A DNA stretch of 64,000 nucleotides from Acidobacteriota bacterium. GTDB taxonomy: Bacteria; Acidobacteriota; Aminicenantia; Aminicenantales; Saccharicenantaceae. The notes under the pieces were generated by a model, which was not told where the DNA came from, made no database searches, and saw nothing but the letters and a program-made list of their open reading frames with translations. Made by a program: the position numbers and the translations under genes. Of this stretch, positions 42,517-50,672 are shown piece by piece (position 1 is the first letter of the stretch; each line of letters begins with the position of its first letter). The stretch spans positions 1 to 64,000 of the forward strand of contig JBDKSB010000005.1 in NCBI GenBank assembly GCA_039683095.1, written 5' to 3'.

Positions 42517-44208
42517 TTACAGGGACATGGCGATCAGCATCCAGAACTTGTCGCCGAGCTCCAGGTACTTCTGAACGGCCGCCCGGGCCATGTCGTTCGT
42601 GTACTTGGTCAGGTAGCGCTCGACCGTGAACGGCTCCTTGTCCGGGGCCTTGCTGGCCAGTATCTCCTGGACCTTCTTCTCGATCCCCGGCAGGTCCGCG
42701 AAGGCCTTGTCCTCGAACTCCGCGATGACGCCGTCGATCGTCTTGCGGGTCTGCCCCCACTTCAGCGTCGCTAGGCGATTGGCCCGGCGGAAGGCCCAGG
42801 CCGCCGAATCCAGTCGGAAGTTGTGCTGGGCGCAGATCTCGTAGGAAGGAGGCAGCTCCGTCGTGCCGGCGAAGATGGGGATGCGGACGCTCATGGCCGG
42901 GTTGTCGAAGCTGAACCAGCAGATCGCGCCGACGGCGGGCGGCAGCCAGCCGCGGACCTGGAGGACGGTGGCGTAGGCGCAGCCGGAGATGGGGATGGTC
43001 CGCTGCGGTACGATCGTGCCCGGCTTGAGGCTGTTGACGATGGCCATGATATCCCGGGGCATCCAGGCGCTGACGATGTTGCTCGGGACGTTCTTCGCCG
43101 GGGCGGCCGGCTGCGCCGGCGGGGCCTCGCCCGGCCGGCGGCGCTGCATCTGCGGGAAGAGGGGCATGTTCTTCGTCATATCGAGGTCCGTGCCCTCATA
43201 GGGATTCCGGTAGAGGGCCAGGACGTCGCGGACCGAGAGCTTCTTCTCGGGTTTGACCGAGAAGGGCAGCTCGGGCATGTCCATGCTCAGCTTGAGCGAG
43301 GGGGCCAGGGTGCTGAGGACGAAGAACTCGCGGGTCGAGAACGGCCGGCGCCCGTTGTAGGCCTCCCAGAACTTGAACGGCTTGCCGCCCTTGGGGTCCC
43401 ACCAGCCCATGTCCTGGGCCAGCTGGAAGACGTTCTCCGAGGCCATGTAGCGGTCGGGGTTCTTCAGGTCGATCTCGGCGATGCGGGGGATGTTGGCCGA
43501 GATGCCGACGTGGTCGTCCGGGATGCGGACGGCCGCCCAGACGGCGCCCTTCTCGAGCGGCCCGGCGCCCATGATCTCGAGCTGCCAGACCTCCTTGCCG
43601 TCGGCGATAGTGATGCACTCGCCGTCGTCGCCGTAGCCGTACTGCTTGGCCAGCTCGCCGATGAGCTTGATGGCCTCCCGGGCCGTCCGGCAGCGCTCGA
43701 GGGCGATCCGCTCGAGTTCCTCGATCATGAAGATGCCTTCGTTGTTGACCAGCTCGCGGCGGCCGCCGATGGTCGTTTCGCCGATGGCCAGGCCCATCTC
43801 GTTGAGCGAAGGATAGGCCGTGTTCAGGAAGCGATAGGTCTCGGGGACCTGGGGGATCTCGCCCGTCTGGACGATGCCCTGCAGGTCGGCCGGCGTCTCG
43901 GTGTGCATCTTGCCGGAGTAGATCTTGTTCATGGTCTTGTCCGGCCAGGTCTGGCGGGGCACGATGTTGACCCACTGCCGATAGCCGCCGTCGCACGTAT
44001 GGCAGGTGATGACCGAGCCGTCGACCGTGGCCAGCCGTCCGACCTGGATCGACGTGCAGCCGTCCGGCTCCTCGATCCGGGCCTGGGCGGCCGGGACGAG
44101 CGGCGCCTCGGGCTTCTGGGCGATGGCCGACGCCATGAGGCCCAAAAGAACGACCGAGAGCATGAGCCCGCGGCCTATGATCCGCTGGAAACGCGTTTTC
44201 CTCAACAT
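42517..44208 (-). CDS. C69-family dipeptidase (secreted), copy 3
   Basis: The protein has 563 residues with a signal peptide (LMLSVVLLGLMASAIA). The nucleophile is expected at Cys51 in DGCTSIQVGRLATVDGSVI. Compared with the two tandem copies at 20.9-24.4 kb it is diverged, with an Ala/Pro-rich insertion near the middle (RRRPGEAPPAQPAAPA). It keeps YGYGDDGECITIADG and VWQLEIMG. GAGGAGG precedes the ATG, and a near-consensus promoter lies upstream. It sits beside the S9 peptidase, so both peptidase loci pair C69 with another exopeptidase type. Confidence 0.9.
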   Translation of the reverse strand: MLRKTRFQRIIGRGLMLSVVLLGLMASAIAQKPEAPLVPAAQARIEEPDGCTSIQVGRLATVDGSVITCHTCDGGYRQWVNIVPRQTWPDKTMNKIYSGKMHTETPADLQGIVQTGEIPQVPETYRFLNTAYPSLNEMGLAIGETTIGGRRELVNNEGIFMIEELERIALERCRTAREAIKLIGELAKQYGYGDDGECITIADGKEVWQLEIMGAGPLEKGAVWAAVRIPDDHVGISANIPRIAEIDLKNPDRYMASENVFQLAQDMGWWDPKGGKPFKFWEAYNGRRPFSTREFFVLSTLAPSLKLSMDMPELPFSVKPEKKLSVRDVLALYRNPYEGTDLDMTKNMPLFPQMQRRRPGEAPPAQPAAPAKNVPSNIVSAWMPRDIMAIVNSLKPGTIVPQRTIPISGCAYATVLQVRGWLPPAVGAICWFSFDNPAMSVRIPIFAGTTELPPSYEICAQHNFRLDSAAWAFRRANRLATLKWGQTRKTIDGVIAEFEDKAFADLPGIEKKVQEILASKAPDKEPFTVERYLTKYTNDMARAAVQKYLELGDKFWMLIAMSL

Positions 44209-44256
44209 TGCCTCCTCGAAAAATAAGAATTCGCGGCGCTCGGGAGCCGGCTTATG

Positions 44257-44286
44257 AATTTAGGGGAACAGCGCCGTGCCTGTCAA
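44257..44286 (-). promoter_or_regulatory. Promoter of C69 dipeptidase copy 3
   Basis: On the minus strand TTGACA (44286-44281), 18 bases, TAAATT (44262-44257). The predicted leader is about 40 bases. Confidence 0.6.
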
Positions 44287-44302
44287 CCGGAATTATCTTC
44301 TC

Positions 44303-44941
44303 TCACGGCGCGCCGGCGGCCAGGGCCCGGTGCATCTCCGCGGCGCTCGTAGAGGCAGCGACCGCGATCGTCAGCGCCGGCACTCCCCTGCCGCGATAAA
44401 AAGCGATGAGGGGCGCGGTCCGTTCGTGGAAGATCTCCAGGCGCCGGCTCACGGCCCCGAGGCCGTCATCGGTCCGGCCGGCCCTGTCCCGGCCGGGATC
44501 GAGACGGAGCCTCTCGCGGATGACCGCCGCGTCCGCCTCGAGCGAAACGACGAGCTCGACGGCGACGAGACCGGCCAGGGCCTCGGCCTGGCCCGGATGC
44601 CGCGGCAGGCCGTTGAGGACAAGGAGATCGCCGGGCGCCCTCAGGCGCTCCGCCGCGAACCGCCTCAGGATCCTGACGATCATCGGCAGGTCCCGGTCCT
44701 CGAACAACGCGCCCGTGGCCAGCGAATCACGAACGGCCGCCGCTTCCCGGGAGGTCAGGCCGCTCTCCCCGTCCGGCTGATCGGCCAGGGCCCTGAGCCG
44801 GGCCCCGAAATCGAAATGGGCGCACCGCCGGCCCCGGAAGCCCCGCCGCTCGAGTTCGTCGCCGAGAGGCGTCTTGCCCGCGCCGGTCGGGCCGACCAGC
44901 ACCAGGGCCGGCCAGGGCCCGGGCGGTGCGGCGGGCGGCAT
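44303..44941 (-). CDS. Adenylate-kinase-like P-loop nucleotide kinase
   Basis: The protein has 212 residues. ATG at 44941 overlaps the stop of the antiporter gene (TGATG), so the two are coupled. A P-loop GPTGAGKTPLGDEL and LLVLNGLPRHPGQAEAL (the GFPR-type substrate motif) place it near adenylate kinases; there is no Cys-type zinc lid. C-terminal RRLEIFHERTAPLIAFYRGRG matches the AK core. It could phosphorylate AMP or another NMP. Coupling to a K+/H+ antiporter is unusual. Confidence 0.7.
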   Translation of the reverse strand: MPPAAPPGPWPALVLVGPTGAGKTPLGDELERRGFRGRRCAHFDFGARLRALADQPDGESGLTSREAAAVRDSLATGALFEDRDLPMIVRILRRFAAERLRAPGDLLVLNGLPRHPGQAEALAGLVAVELVVSLEADAAVIRERLRLDPGRDRAGRTDDGLGAVSRRLEIFHERTAPLIAFYRGRGVPALTIAVAASTSAAEMHRALAAGAP

Positions 44942-46956
44942 CAAGCGCGCCCGCCCGTCACGGCGGAGGGCCCGCCCGGGACCCCGGCCGCCAGGTAGGC
45001 GAAGGCCCGGTCGATATCCTGGTGGCTGGCCACGAGAACGAGCGTGTCCTGCTCGAGGATCTCGAAATCGGCCCCAGGACTGGTGAACGATTCTTCTCCC
45101 CGGACGACGGCCAGGACCGTGGCCCCGGTCTGGCTCCGCAGGTCGATGGCCTTAAGCGTCTTCCCGGCCGGCCAGGACCCGCTGCCGACAAAATAGGTTT
45201 CGGCCGTGCCCGCGGCGAGAAGGTCCGATATCCTCTCGGCCACCGGCCGGACGGCGCTGCAGGCGCCCCGCAGCATGCCGTAGCATTCGCCGCGCAGGAC
45301 CTTGACCTGGGCCTCGACGATGTTGCGGGGAACGTGGTACTTCTCGAGCACCCGGGTGAAGATCTCGATCGAGGTCTCGAACTCCTCGGGGATGACGTCG
45401 TCCGCGCCGAGCTTCAGGAGATCATCGATCTCCGCCGCGTAGCGCGTCCGGACGATGATGAACATATCGGGGTTGAGCGCCCGGGCCGCGTTGACGCCGT
45501 GGCGGGTCACGTTGGGGTCGGAGATGGCGAAGACGATCCCCCGGGCCCGCCGGGCTCCCGCCTCCCCGAGGATGGTCGGGCTCGAGACGTCGCCGAAGAG
45601 GACCTTCTCGCCGGCGCCGCCGGCTTCACGGACCGTCACGGGGTTGAGCTCGATGATGACGTAGCCGACCCCGGCCTCCTTGAGGACATGGGCCAGGTTC
45701 CGGCCGTTGAGGCCGTAGCCGGCGATGATGACGTGGCCAGCCAGGCCGCGGCCAGGCCCGGCCGCTTCGTTGACGGCCCGCCGCTTCCAGCACAGCGCCT
45801 TCTCCCCCCGCCCGGCCAGCAGCGGGCCGGCCTGGATGAGGAACGGCGTCGCCATGATGGTCAGGATGGACGACGCGACGAAGGCCTGGTAGGCGTCGCC
45901 GGCGAGAAGGCCGTTGGCCCGGCCGACCCCGGCCAGAACGAACGAGAACTCCCCGACCTGGGCCAGCGCCAGGCCCGTCAGCACGGCGATCCGGGAGCCG
46001 TAGCCGAGAAGGCCGACGGTCAGGACGACGACGGCGAACTTGACGGCCAAGACGGCCGCGACCAGGACGAGGACGAGCGTCCTGAACCTCCAGGCCGCGC
46101 CGACGTCGAGCAGCATGCCGACGGAGATGAAGAACAGGCTGTTGAACAGGATCTTGAAGGGCAGGATGTCGGAGACGACCTGGTGGCTGTAATCCGATTC
46201 GGCCAGGATGACGCCGGCCAGGAACGCGCCGAGCGCGAGCGACAGGCCGAGCGACGAGGTCAGCCAGGCCATGCCGAGGACGATGACCAGCGTCGCCAGC
46301 AGGAAGACCTCGTGGCTGCGCAGGCGGACGATGAGCTGAAGGAGGCCGGGCATGAGGAAGCGGGCCAGCCCGAAGGCCGCCGCGATGGCCAGGCCGCTCA
46401 GGCCGAGGCGCAGGCCGATGGCGCCGAGCGATACCCGGCCGGCGTTGGCCAGGACAGGCACCATGGCGATCATGGGCACGACGGCCAGGTCCTGGAAGAT
46501 CAGGACGCCGAGCGAGATCCGGCCCTGCGGCGAGTCGGTCTCACCGCGATCGGCCAGGATCTTCAGGGCCACGGCCGTGCTGCTCAGGGAGATCAGGAAG
46601 CCGTAGAAGACGGCCTCCCGGACCGGCACCCGGAGCAGGGCCAGGATGACGACCGCGGCCATCGTGGTCAGAGAAACCTGGAGCCCGCCCCCGAACCAGA
46701 AATCCCGCTGTATCCGCTTGAGCCGGGCCGGCTCGAACTCGAGGCCGACCGTGAACAGGAGCATGACGACGCCGATCTCGGCCAGGACGTCGACGGTCGC
46801 GGTGTTCTTCACGAGCGAGAAGCCGCCCGGGCCGATGAGGACGCCGGTCAGGAGCAGGCCGACGACCGGCGGCAGCCGCAGCTTCTGCGACAGGGTGATG
46901 ATCAGGACCGACGCGGCCAGGACGATGACGAATTCGCCGAAAACATAGAGCGACAT
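44941..46956 (-). CDS. Monovalent cation:proton antiporter, CPA2/KefB type, with TrkA-N and TrkA-C domains
   Basis: The protein has 671 residues. About 12 membrane helices occupy residues 1-375 (LPPVVGLLLTGVLIGPGG, MLLFTVGLEFEPARLKRI, LSLALGAFLAGVILAESDY are family landmarks). HVIIAGYGLNGRNLAHVL near 405 begins the TrkA-N nucleotide-binding domain, and a TrkA-C domain ends the protein. It exchanges K+ or Na+ for H+ across the inner membrane, gated by NAD(H) or another nucleotide. It is the upstream gene of the coupled pair with the kinase-like gene. Confidence 0.92.
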   Translation of the reverse strand: MSLYVFGEFVIVLAASVLIITLSQKLRLPPVVGLLLTGVLIGPGGFSLVKNTATVDVLAEIGVVMLLFTVGLEFEPARLKRIQRDFWFGGGLQVSLTTMAAVVILALLRVPVREAVFYGFLISLSSTAVALKILADRGETDSPQGRISLGVLIFQDLAVVPMIAMVPVLANAGRVSLGAIGLRLGLSGLAIAAAFGLARFLMPGLLQLIVRLRSHEVFLLATLVIVLGMAWLTSSLGLSLALGAFLAGVILAESDYSHQVVSDILPFKILFNSLFFISVGMLLDVGAAWRFRTLVLVLVAAVLAVKFAVVVLTVGLLGYGSRIAVLTGLALAQVGEFSFVLAGVGRANGLLAGDAYQAFVASSILTIMATPFLIQAGPLLAGRGEKALCWKRRAVNEAAGPGRGLAGHVIIAGYGLNGRNLAHVLKEAGVGYVIIELNPVTVREAGGAGEKVLFGDVSSPTILGEAGARRARGIVFAISDPNVTRHGVNAARALNPDMFIIVRTRYAAEIDDLLKLGADDVIPEEFETSIEIFTRVLEKYHVPRNIVEAQVKVLRGECYGMLRGACSAVRPVAERISDLLAAGTAETYFVGSGSWPAGKTLKAIDLRSQTGATVLAVVRGEESFTSPGADFEILEQDTLVLVASHQDIDRAFAYLAAGVPGGPSAVTGGRA

Positions 46957-46975
46957 GATCCCGATCCCGCTTCGT

Positions 46976-47005
46976 CTTATAGCATGGCCCGGCGAAAACG
47001 GTCAA
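46976..47005 (-). promoter_or_regulatory. Promoter with extended -10 for the antiporter operon
   Basis: On the minus strand TTGACC (47005-47000), 18 bases, TATAAG (46981-46976) preceded by TGC. The leader to the antiporter ATG is short, about 15 bases. Confidence 0.6.
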
Positions 47006-47158
47006 CCGCGCCCTCCCCTTCCCCGGTGAGGCGGGCGCCGGCAATATCACCCCCGATAACCCCCAAGTCGGGGATGGCCGCCGCGCCGGCTCGCGATAGA
47101 CTGGGGGCCGGCCGCCGGACGGGCGGCGAAGCTATCGATGTTGATTTAGGAGGCTTAA

Positions 47159-47779
47159 ATGAAGAAGTCCCTGATCGCTTGCCTGGCCGCCCTGTGCCTG
47201 GCCGCCGTTCTGCCCCAGACCCTGTCCGCCGGCATCGGCTTCAAGGGCGGGCTGTCGCTCGCCAAGTGCGCCATCGAACCCGTGGACAGCGTTCCCTTCC
47301 CGATCCAGAACCTGACCGGCCCGGTCGGCGGCGTCTTCTTCGGCGCCGGGCTCGGGCCGCTGTCCTTCCAGACGGAGATCCTCTACGCCCGGATGGGCAT
47401 GAAGGGCGAGTACTCGGGGGCCACGATCGAGTACCGCGCCGACTACATCCAGGTGCCCCTGCTGCTCAAGGTCCGGGTCATCCCGGCCGGCCCCGTGCGG
47501 CCCATCGTCTACGCGGGCGGCTACGGGTCCTACCTGCTCAAGGCCAAGGGAATCATGACCTCTCCCACGGCCTCGGACTCCGAGGACATCACCGACACGT
47601 TCCAGAGGTATGACTACGGCGTCGTCGGCGGCGCCGGTCTCGAGTTCAAGCTCCCCGGCATCATGCTGTCGCTCGAAGGCCGCTACAATTACGGCCTGGC
47701 CAATATCATCAAGGATCCCGGCGAAAGCGATTCGGCCAAGAACCGGTCCATGATGGTCCTGGTCGGCATCGGCTTCTGA
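47159..47779 (+). CDS. Small outer-membrane beta-barrel protein (PorT-like), copy 1
   Basis: The protein has 206 residues with a signal peptide ending LPQTLSA. The mature part shows alternating strands (GIGFKGGLSLAK, LSFQTEILYARMGMKG, YIQVPLLLKVRV, IMLSLEGRYNYGLANI) and terminates with Phe (LVGIGF), as expected for an outer-membrane barrel of the PorT/OMP_b-brl type. TAGGAGG precedes the ATG. Function unknown. Followed by a strong terminator and a paralogue. Confidence 0.8.
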   Translation: MKKSLIACLAALCLAAVLPQTLSAGIGFKGGLSLAKCAIEPVDSVPFPIQNLTGPVGGVFFGAGLGPLSFQTEILYARMGMKGEYSGATIEYRADYIQVPLLLKVRVIPAGPVRPIVYAGGYGSYLLKAKGIMTSPTASDSEDITDTFQRYDYGVVGGAGLEFKLPGIMLSLEGRYNYGLANIIKDPGESDSAKNRSMMVLVGIGF

Positions 47780-47810
47780 CCCCTTCGGACCCAATAGCGT
47801 CGATCCAGAG

Positions 47811-47841
47811 GCCCCGTCCCCCGCGGGACGGGGCTTTTTTT
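47811..47841 (+). terminator. Rho-independent terminator
   Basis: A perfect 10-bp stem GCCCCGTCCC/GGGACGGGGC (47811-47820, 47825-47834) with a 4-base loop is followed by seven T. It separates the two paralogous barrel genes. Confidence 0.92.
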
Positions 47842-48032
47842 GGCTCTTCTCCAGATTCCGAGGAACATCTCTCTGCGGCTTTGCCCGGGATCTGCCTCTT
47901 GCTCCCCGGCCCCCCGGAAACCAGTCGTCCGGTTCCCCCCGCTACGAGGGTCCCCTCTCCACGGACGGGGATCATCGAGGCACCATCCCTCGCTGCCTCG
48001 AGAGGGGAGAAGATCTCTTTTGCGCCGTCTAG

Positions 48033-48041
48033 TGGTAAAAT
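48033..48041 (+). promoter_or_regulatory. Extended -10 promoter of the second barrel gene
   Basis: TGG-TAAAAT at 48033-48041 fits an extended -10 element; no clear -35. It lies about 34 bases before the ATG, giving the second copy its own transcript. Confidence 0.4.
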
Positions 48042-48074
48042 AGGGACGGGTTCGAAGCATTAGAGGAGGCTCCC

Positions 48075-48698
48075 ATGAGAAGATGGGTTTTCGTCTGCCT
48101 TGTCGCGGCCTTCTTAGGCACTTTCGTCCCCCAGAGCTTCGGCGCCGGGGTCGGCTTCAAGCTCGGGTTCTCCCTATCGAGACTCACCCAGACGGAGCCC
48201 GATTCTCCAGCCCTCGATTGGAACGGCATCCCCTTTGCCTCCGTCGGCCTGGCTTTCGAGCGCCGTTGGGGACATCTCTCGATCCAGCCCGAGGCTCTCT
48301 TCGTGCGCATGGGCGGCAAGTACGTCATCGACCCCGCCAACAGTCTCGAGAACCGGTTCGACTATATCCAGGTCCCCGCGCTTGTAAAATTCAGCGCCCT
48401 TCCCCGGGGGCACGTGGATCCGTTCGTCTGCGGCGGCGGCTACGGCTCTTTCCTGGTCAAGGCCCGGGGGGTCCTCGAGGTCGGCGGCGAGAAGACGAAG
48501 GCGGACGTGATCGACAATTACAGGCGGTTCGATTACGGCCTCGTCGCCGGCGCCGGGCTGACCTTCCGCTACCCGGGGCTGGCCGTCGCGCTTGAAGCCC
48601 GCTACTGCCATGGCTTGGCCAACATCATCAGGGACCCGGCCCCGGGAGACTCACTGAAGAACCGGACCCTGATGGCTCTCGTCACCATCGTCTACTGA
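48075..48698 (+). CDS. Small outer-membrane beta-barrel protein (PorT-like), copy 2
   Basis: The protein has 207 residues, colinear with the preceding barrel gene: signal peptide, then GVGFKLGFSLSRL, LSIQPEALFVRMGGKY, YIQVPALVKFSAL, GGGYGSFLVKARG, LEARYCHGLANIIRDP. It ends VTIVY, a terminal aromatic. AGAGGAGG lies ahead of the ATG. A tandem duplicate under separate control. Confidence 0.8.
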   Translation: MRRWVFVCLVAAFLGTFVPQSFGAGVGFKLGFSLSRLTQTEPDSPALDWNGIPFASVGLAFERRWGHLSIQPEALFVRMGGKYVIDPANSLENRFDYIQVPALVKFSALPRGHVDPFVCGGGYGSFLVKARGVLEVGGEKTKADVIDNYRRFDYGLVAGAGLTFRYPGLAVALEARYCHGLANIIRDPAPGDSLKNRTLMALVTIVY

Positions 48699-48755
48699 AC
48701 CCTTTACCCGGCCCGCCGCTTGGACTATCCTGTCGTCGGATCGCCGGAGGTCAAC

Positions 48756-49910
48756 ATGTCAACGATCAAGATCGGCCTTGTCGGGACGGGATATATCGGG
48801 CTCGTCCATCTTGAGATGCTGCGGCGCCTCGGCGGCGTCGAGGTCGTCGCGGTCGCCGACGCGAACAGAGACCTGGCGCGGGCGGCGGCGGAGAAGTTCT
48901 CGATCGCCAAGGTCTACGGCGGCGCCGACGAGCTGATCGCCGATCCGGCGGTCGAGGTCGTCCACGACTGCGCCCCGAACAACGTCCACTTCGACATCAA
49001 CGCCAAGGCCATCCGGGCCGGCAAGGAGGTCCTGTCGGAGAAGCCGCTGGCCCTCGACGCGCGGGAATCCGGCCGGCTCCTGGAGCTGGCGCAGGCGCAC
49101 GGCGCCCTGACCGGGATCGACTTCTGCTACCGGTATTATCCCGTCGTCCAGGAGGCGGCGGCCAGGGTCAGGCGCGGGGACCTGGGCGAGGTGCGGGCCT
49201 TCACCGGCCACTTCCTCCAGGATTGGCTCTTCTTCGAGACGGACTACACCTGGCGCCTCGACCCCGAGGTGGCGGGGAAGGCCAACGTCGTCGCCGACCT
49301 CGGCAGCCACTGGTTCGACCTCGTCCAGTTCATCACCGGGCAGAGGATAGTTGAGGTCATGGCCGAGCTCCACACCTGCCTGCCGAAGAGGCGCCGGCCC
49401 AAGGGCGGGGTCCTGTCGTTCGGGGCGGGCGCGGCCGGGGGATCCGAGGAGGTGGCCATCACGCTCGACGACTACGCCTCGGTCTTCCTCAGGCTGGCCA
49501 ACGGGGCCCGGGGGAACTTCACGACCTGCCAGGCCGCCGCCGGCCGCAAGGTCGATCTCGAGATCCAGGTCTTCGGATCGAAGGAATCCTGCGCCTGGAG
49601 CCATGTCCACCCCAACGCGCTCTGGATCGGCCATCGGGAGAAGGCCAACGAGATCTTCTACGAATCCGCGCAGATGCAGGCCGAGGAGACGCGCCGTTAC
49701 GCCCTCCTGCCGACGGGCCATCCCATCGGCTACCACGACGCGGTCTTCAACCTCTTCCGGGATTATTACGAGGCGCTGGCGGCCAAGCGCGAAGGGAAGG
49801 CGTACAAGGCGACCTTCCCCGATTTCCGGACGGGCCACGAGATGATGCGCGTCATCGACGCCACGGTCTCATCGAGCCAGGCCGGGCGCTGGGCCCGGGT
49901 CAAGGAGTAG
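48756..49910 (+). CDS. Gfo/Idh/MocA-family oxidoreductase, copy 2
   Basis: The protein has 384 residues, cytoplasmic. The start is ATG at 48756 with GGAGG five bases ahead. KIGLVGTGYIGLVHLEML is the Rossmann motif, VLSEKPLALDARESG the catalytic EKP motif and DLGSHWFDLVQFITG the His-containing substrate-side motif, which is better conserved here than in the gene at 10.6 kb. It oxidises a sugar or cyclitol; no transporter or hydrolase is beside it. Confidence 0.9.
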   Translation: MSTIKIGLVGTGYIGLVHLEMLRRLGGVEVVAVADANRDLARAAAEKFSIAKVYGGADELIADPAVEVVHDCAPNNVHFDINAKAIRAGKEVLSEKPLALDARESGRLLELAQAHGALTGIDFCYRYYPVVQEAAARVRRGDLGEVRAFTGHFLQDWLFFETDYTWRLDPEVAGKANVVADLGSHWFDLVQFITGQRIVEVMAELHTCLPKRRRPKGGVLSFGAGAAGGSEEVAITLDDYASVFLRLANGARGNFTTCQAAAGRKVDLEIQVFGSKESCAWSHVHPNALWIGHREKANEIFYESAQMQAEETRRYALLPTGHPIGYHDAVFNLFRDYYEALAAKREGKAYKATFPDFRTGHEMMRVIDATVSSSQAGRWARVKE

Positions 49911-49925
49911 AGCCGGGGGCTCCGG

Positions 49926-50354
49926 TCATTCCTGGGGCTTGGCCGGGGCGGGGGCCTTCTCGGCCTTGGGCTCTTCGGGCTTTTTCTTGGGGGCCTTGCC
50001 TTCGCCCTTGCCCTCGCCCTTGGCGCTTTCGGCTTTCGGCTTCTTGGCCTTGCCCTCCGCCGGAGCGGCCTTGGGCTTGGCGGCCTTGCCGCCCTCTTCC
50101 TTTTCCTTCTTCGGGGCGGCGGCCCTCTCGGCCTTGGTACGGGCCATCTCTTCCGTTCTCTTGTCGATCTCGGCGATCCGGGCCAGCCGCTTTTTGAGGG
50201 CCTTGATCTCGGCCTTCAGGTTCTTGGCGATGGGATCCCGGTCGATCTTGGGAGCGTTGATGCCTTTGCCGGCCAGAAGAGCCAGCCGGTCCTTCAGTCT
50301 CTGTTCGAACGCCGCCTTCTGGCGGGTGACGATCTCTTTCCTCTTGTTGCCCAT
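49926..50354 (-). CDS. Lys/Ala/Pro-rich low-complexity protein with coiled-coil N-terminus
   Basis: The protein has 142 residues. ATG at 50354 with GGAGG six bases ahead. The first 80 residues are predicted helical and coiled-coil (GNKRKEIVTRQKAAFEQRL, IKALKKRLARIAEID). The rest is a run of K, A, P and E (PKAAPAEGKAKKPKAE type) like bacterial histone-H1-like tails. Could bind nucleic acid or ribosomes; there is no firm family. Confidence 0.6.
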   Translation of the reverse strand: MGNKRKEIVTRQKAAFEQRLKDRLALLAGKGINAPKIDRDPIAKNLKAEIKALKKRLARIAEIDKRTEEMARTKAERAAAPKKEKEEGGKAAKPKAAPAEGKAKKPKAESAKGEGKGEGKAPKKKPEEPKAEKAPAPAKPQE

Positions 50355-50419
50355 TGTATCCTCCGTGAAGAACTCTTCGGGGCCGATCGGACGGTTCACG
50401 CGCCGGCGGCCGACGCTCC

Positions 50420-50428
50420 TTTATAGCA
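50420..50428 (-). promoter_or_regulatory. Extended -10 promoter of the Lys/Ala-rich protein
   Basis: On the minus strand TGC-TATAAA (50428-50420). No convincing -35. Confidence 0.4.
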
Positions 50429-50583
50429 GGATTCCGGCCAAAAAGCCATCGGCGGCCGCGCCGGAAAAGAACGGAATGGATTTCATCTCGACGGCCTTCG
50501 AGCGACTAAAGTAAAGTCTTTGGAGACATTAGCTATGGCCCTTCGGGGATATGTCTTACCACGCGAGATGCATCTTTCGGCAT

Positions 50584-50638
50584 TTGACAACGGACAGAGC
50601 TATCGAATAAAGTGTCACCCGATTCTCATTCGAGAATC
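50584..50638 (+). promoter_or_regulatory. Promoter and 5'-end hairpin of the barrel gene at 50673
   Basis: TTGACA (50584-50589), 18 bases, TAAAGT (50608-50613); transcription would start near 50620. The transcript would then open with GATTCTC-attc-GAGAATC (50621-50638), a 7-bp perfect hairpin, followed by an AT-rich stretch and the AAGGAG ribosome site. The 50355-50672 interval holds no other gene that I can see. Confidence 0.5.
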
Positions 50639-50672
50639 ATAATTTATCAACATATTTTAAGGAGTCATTCAT

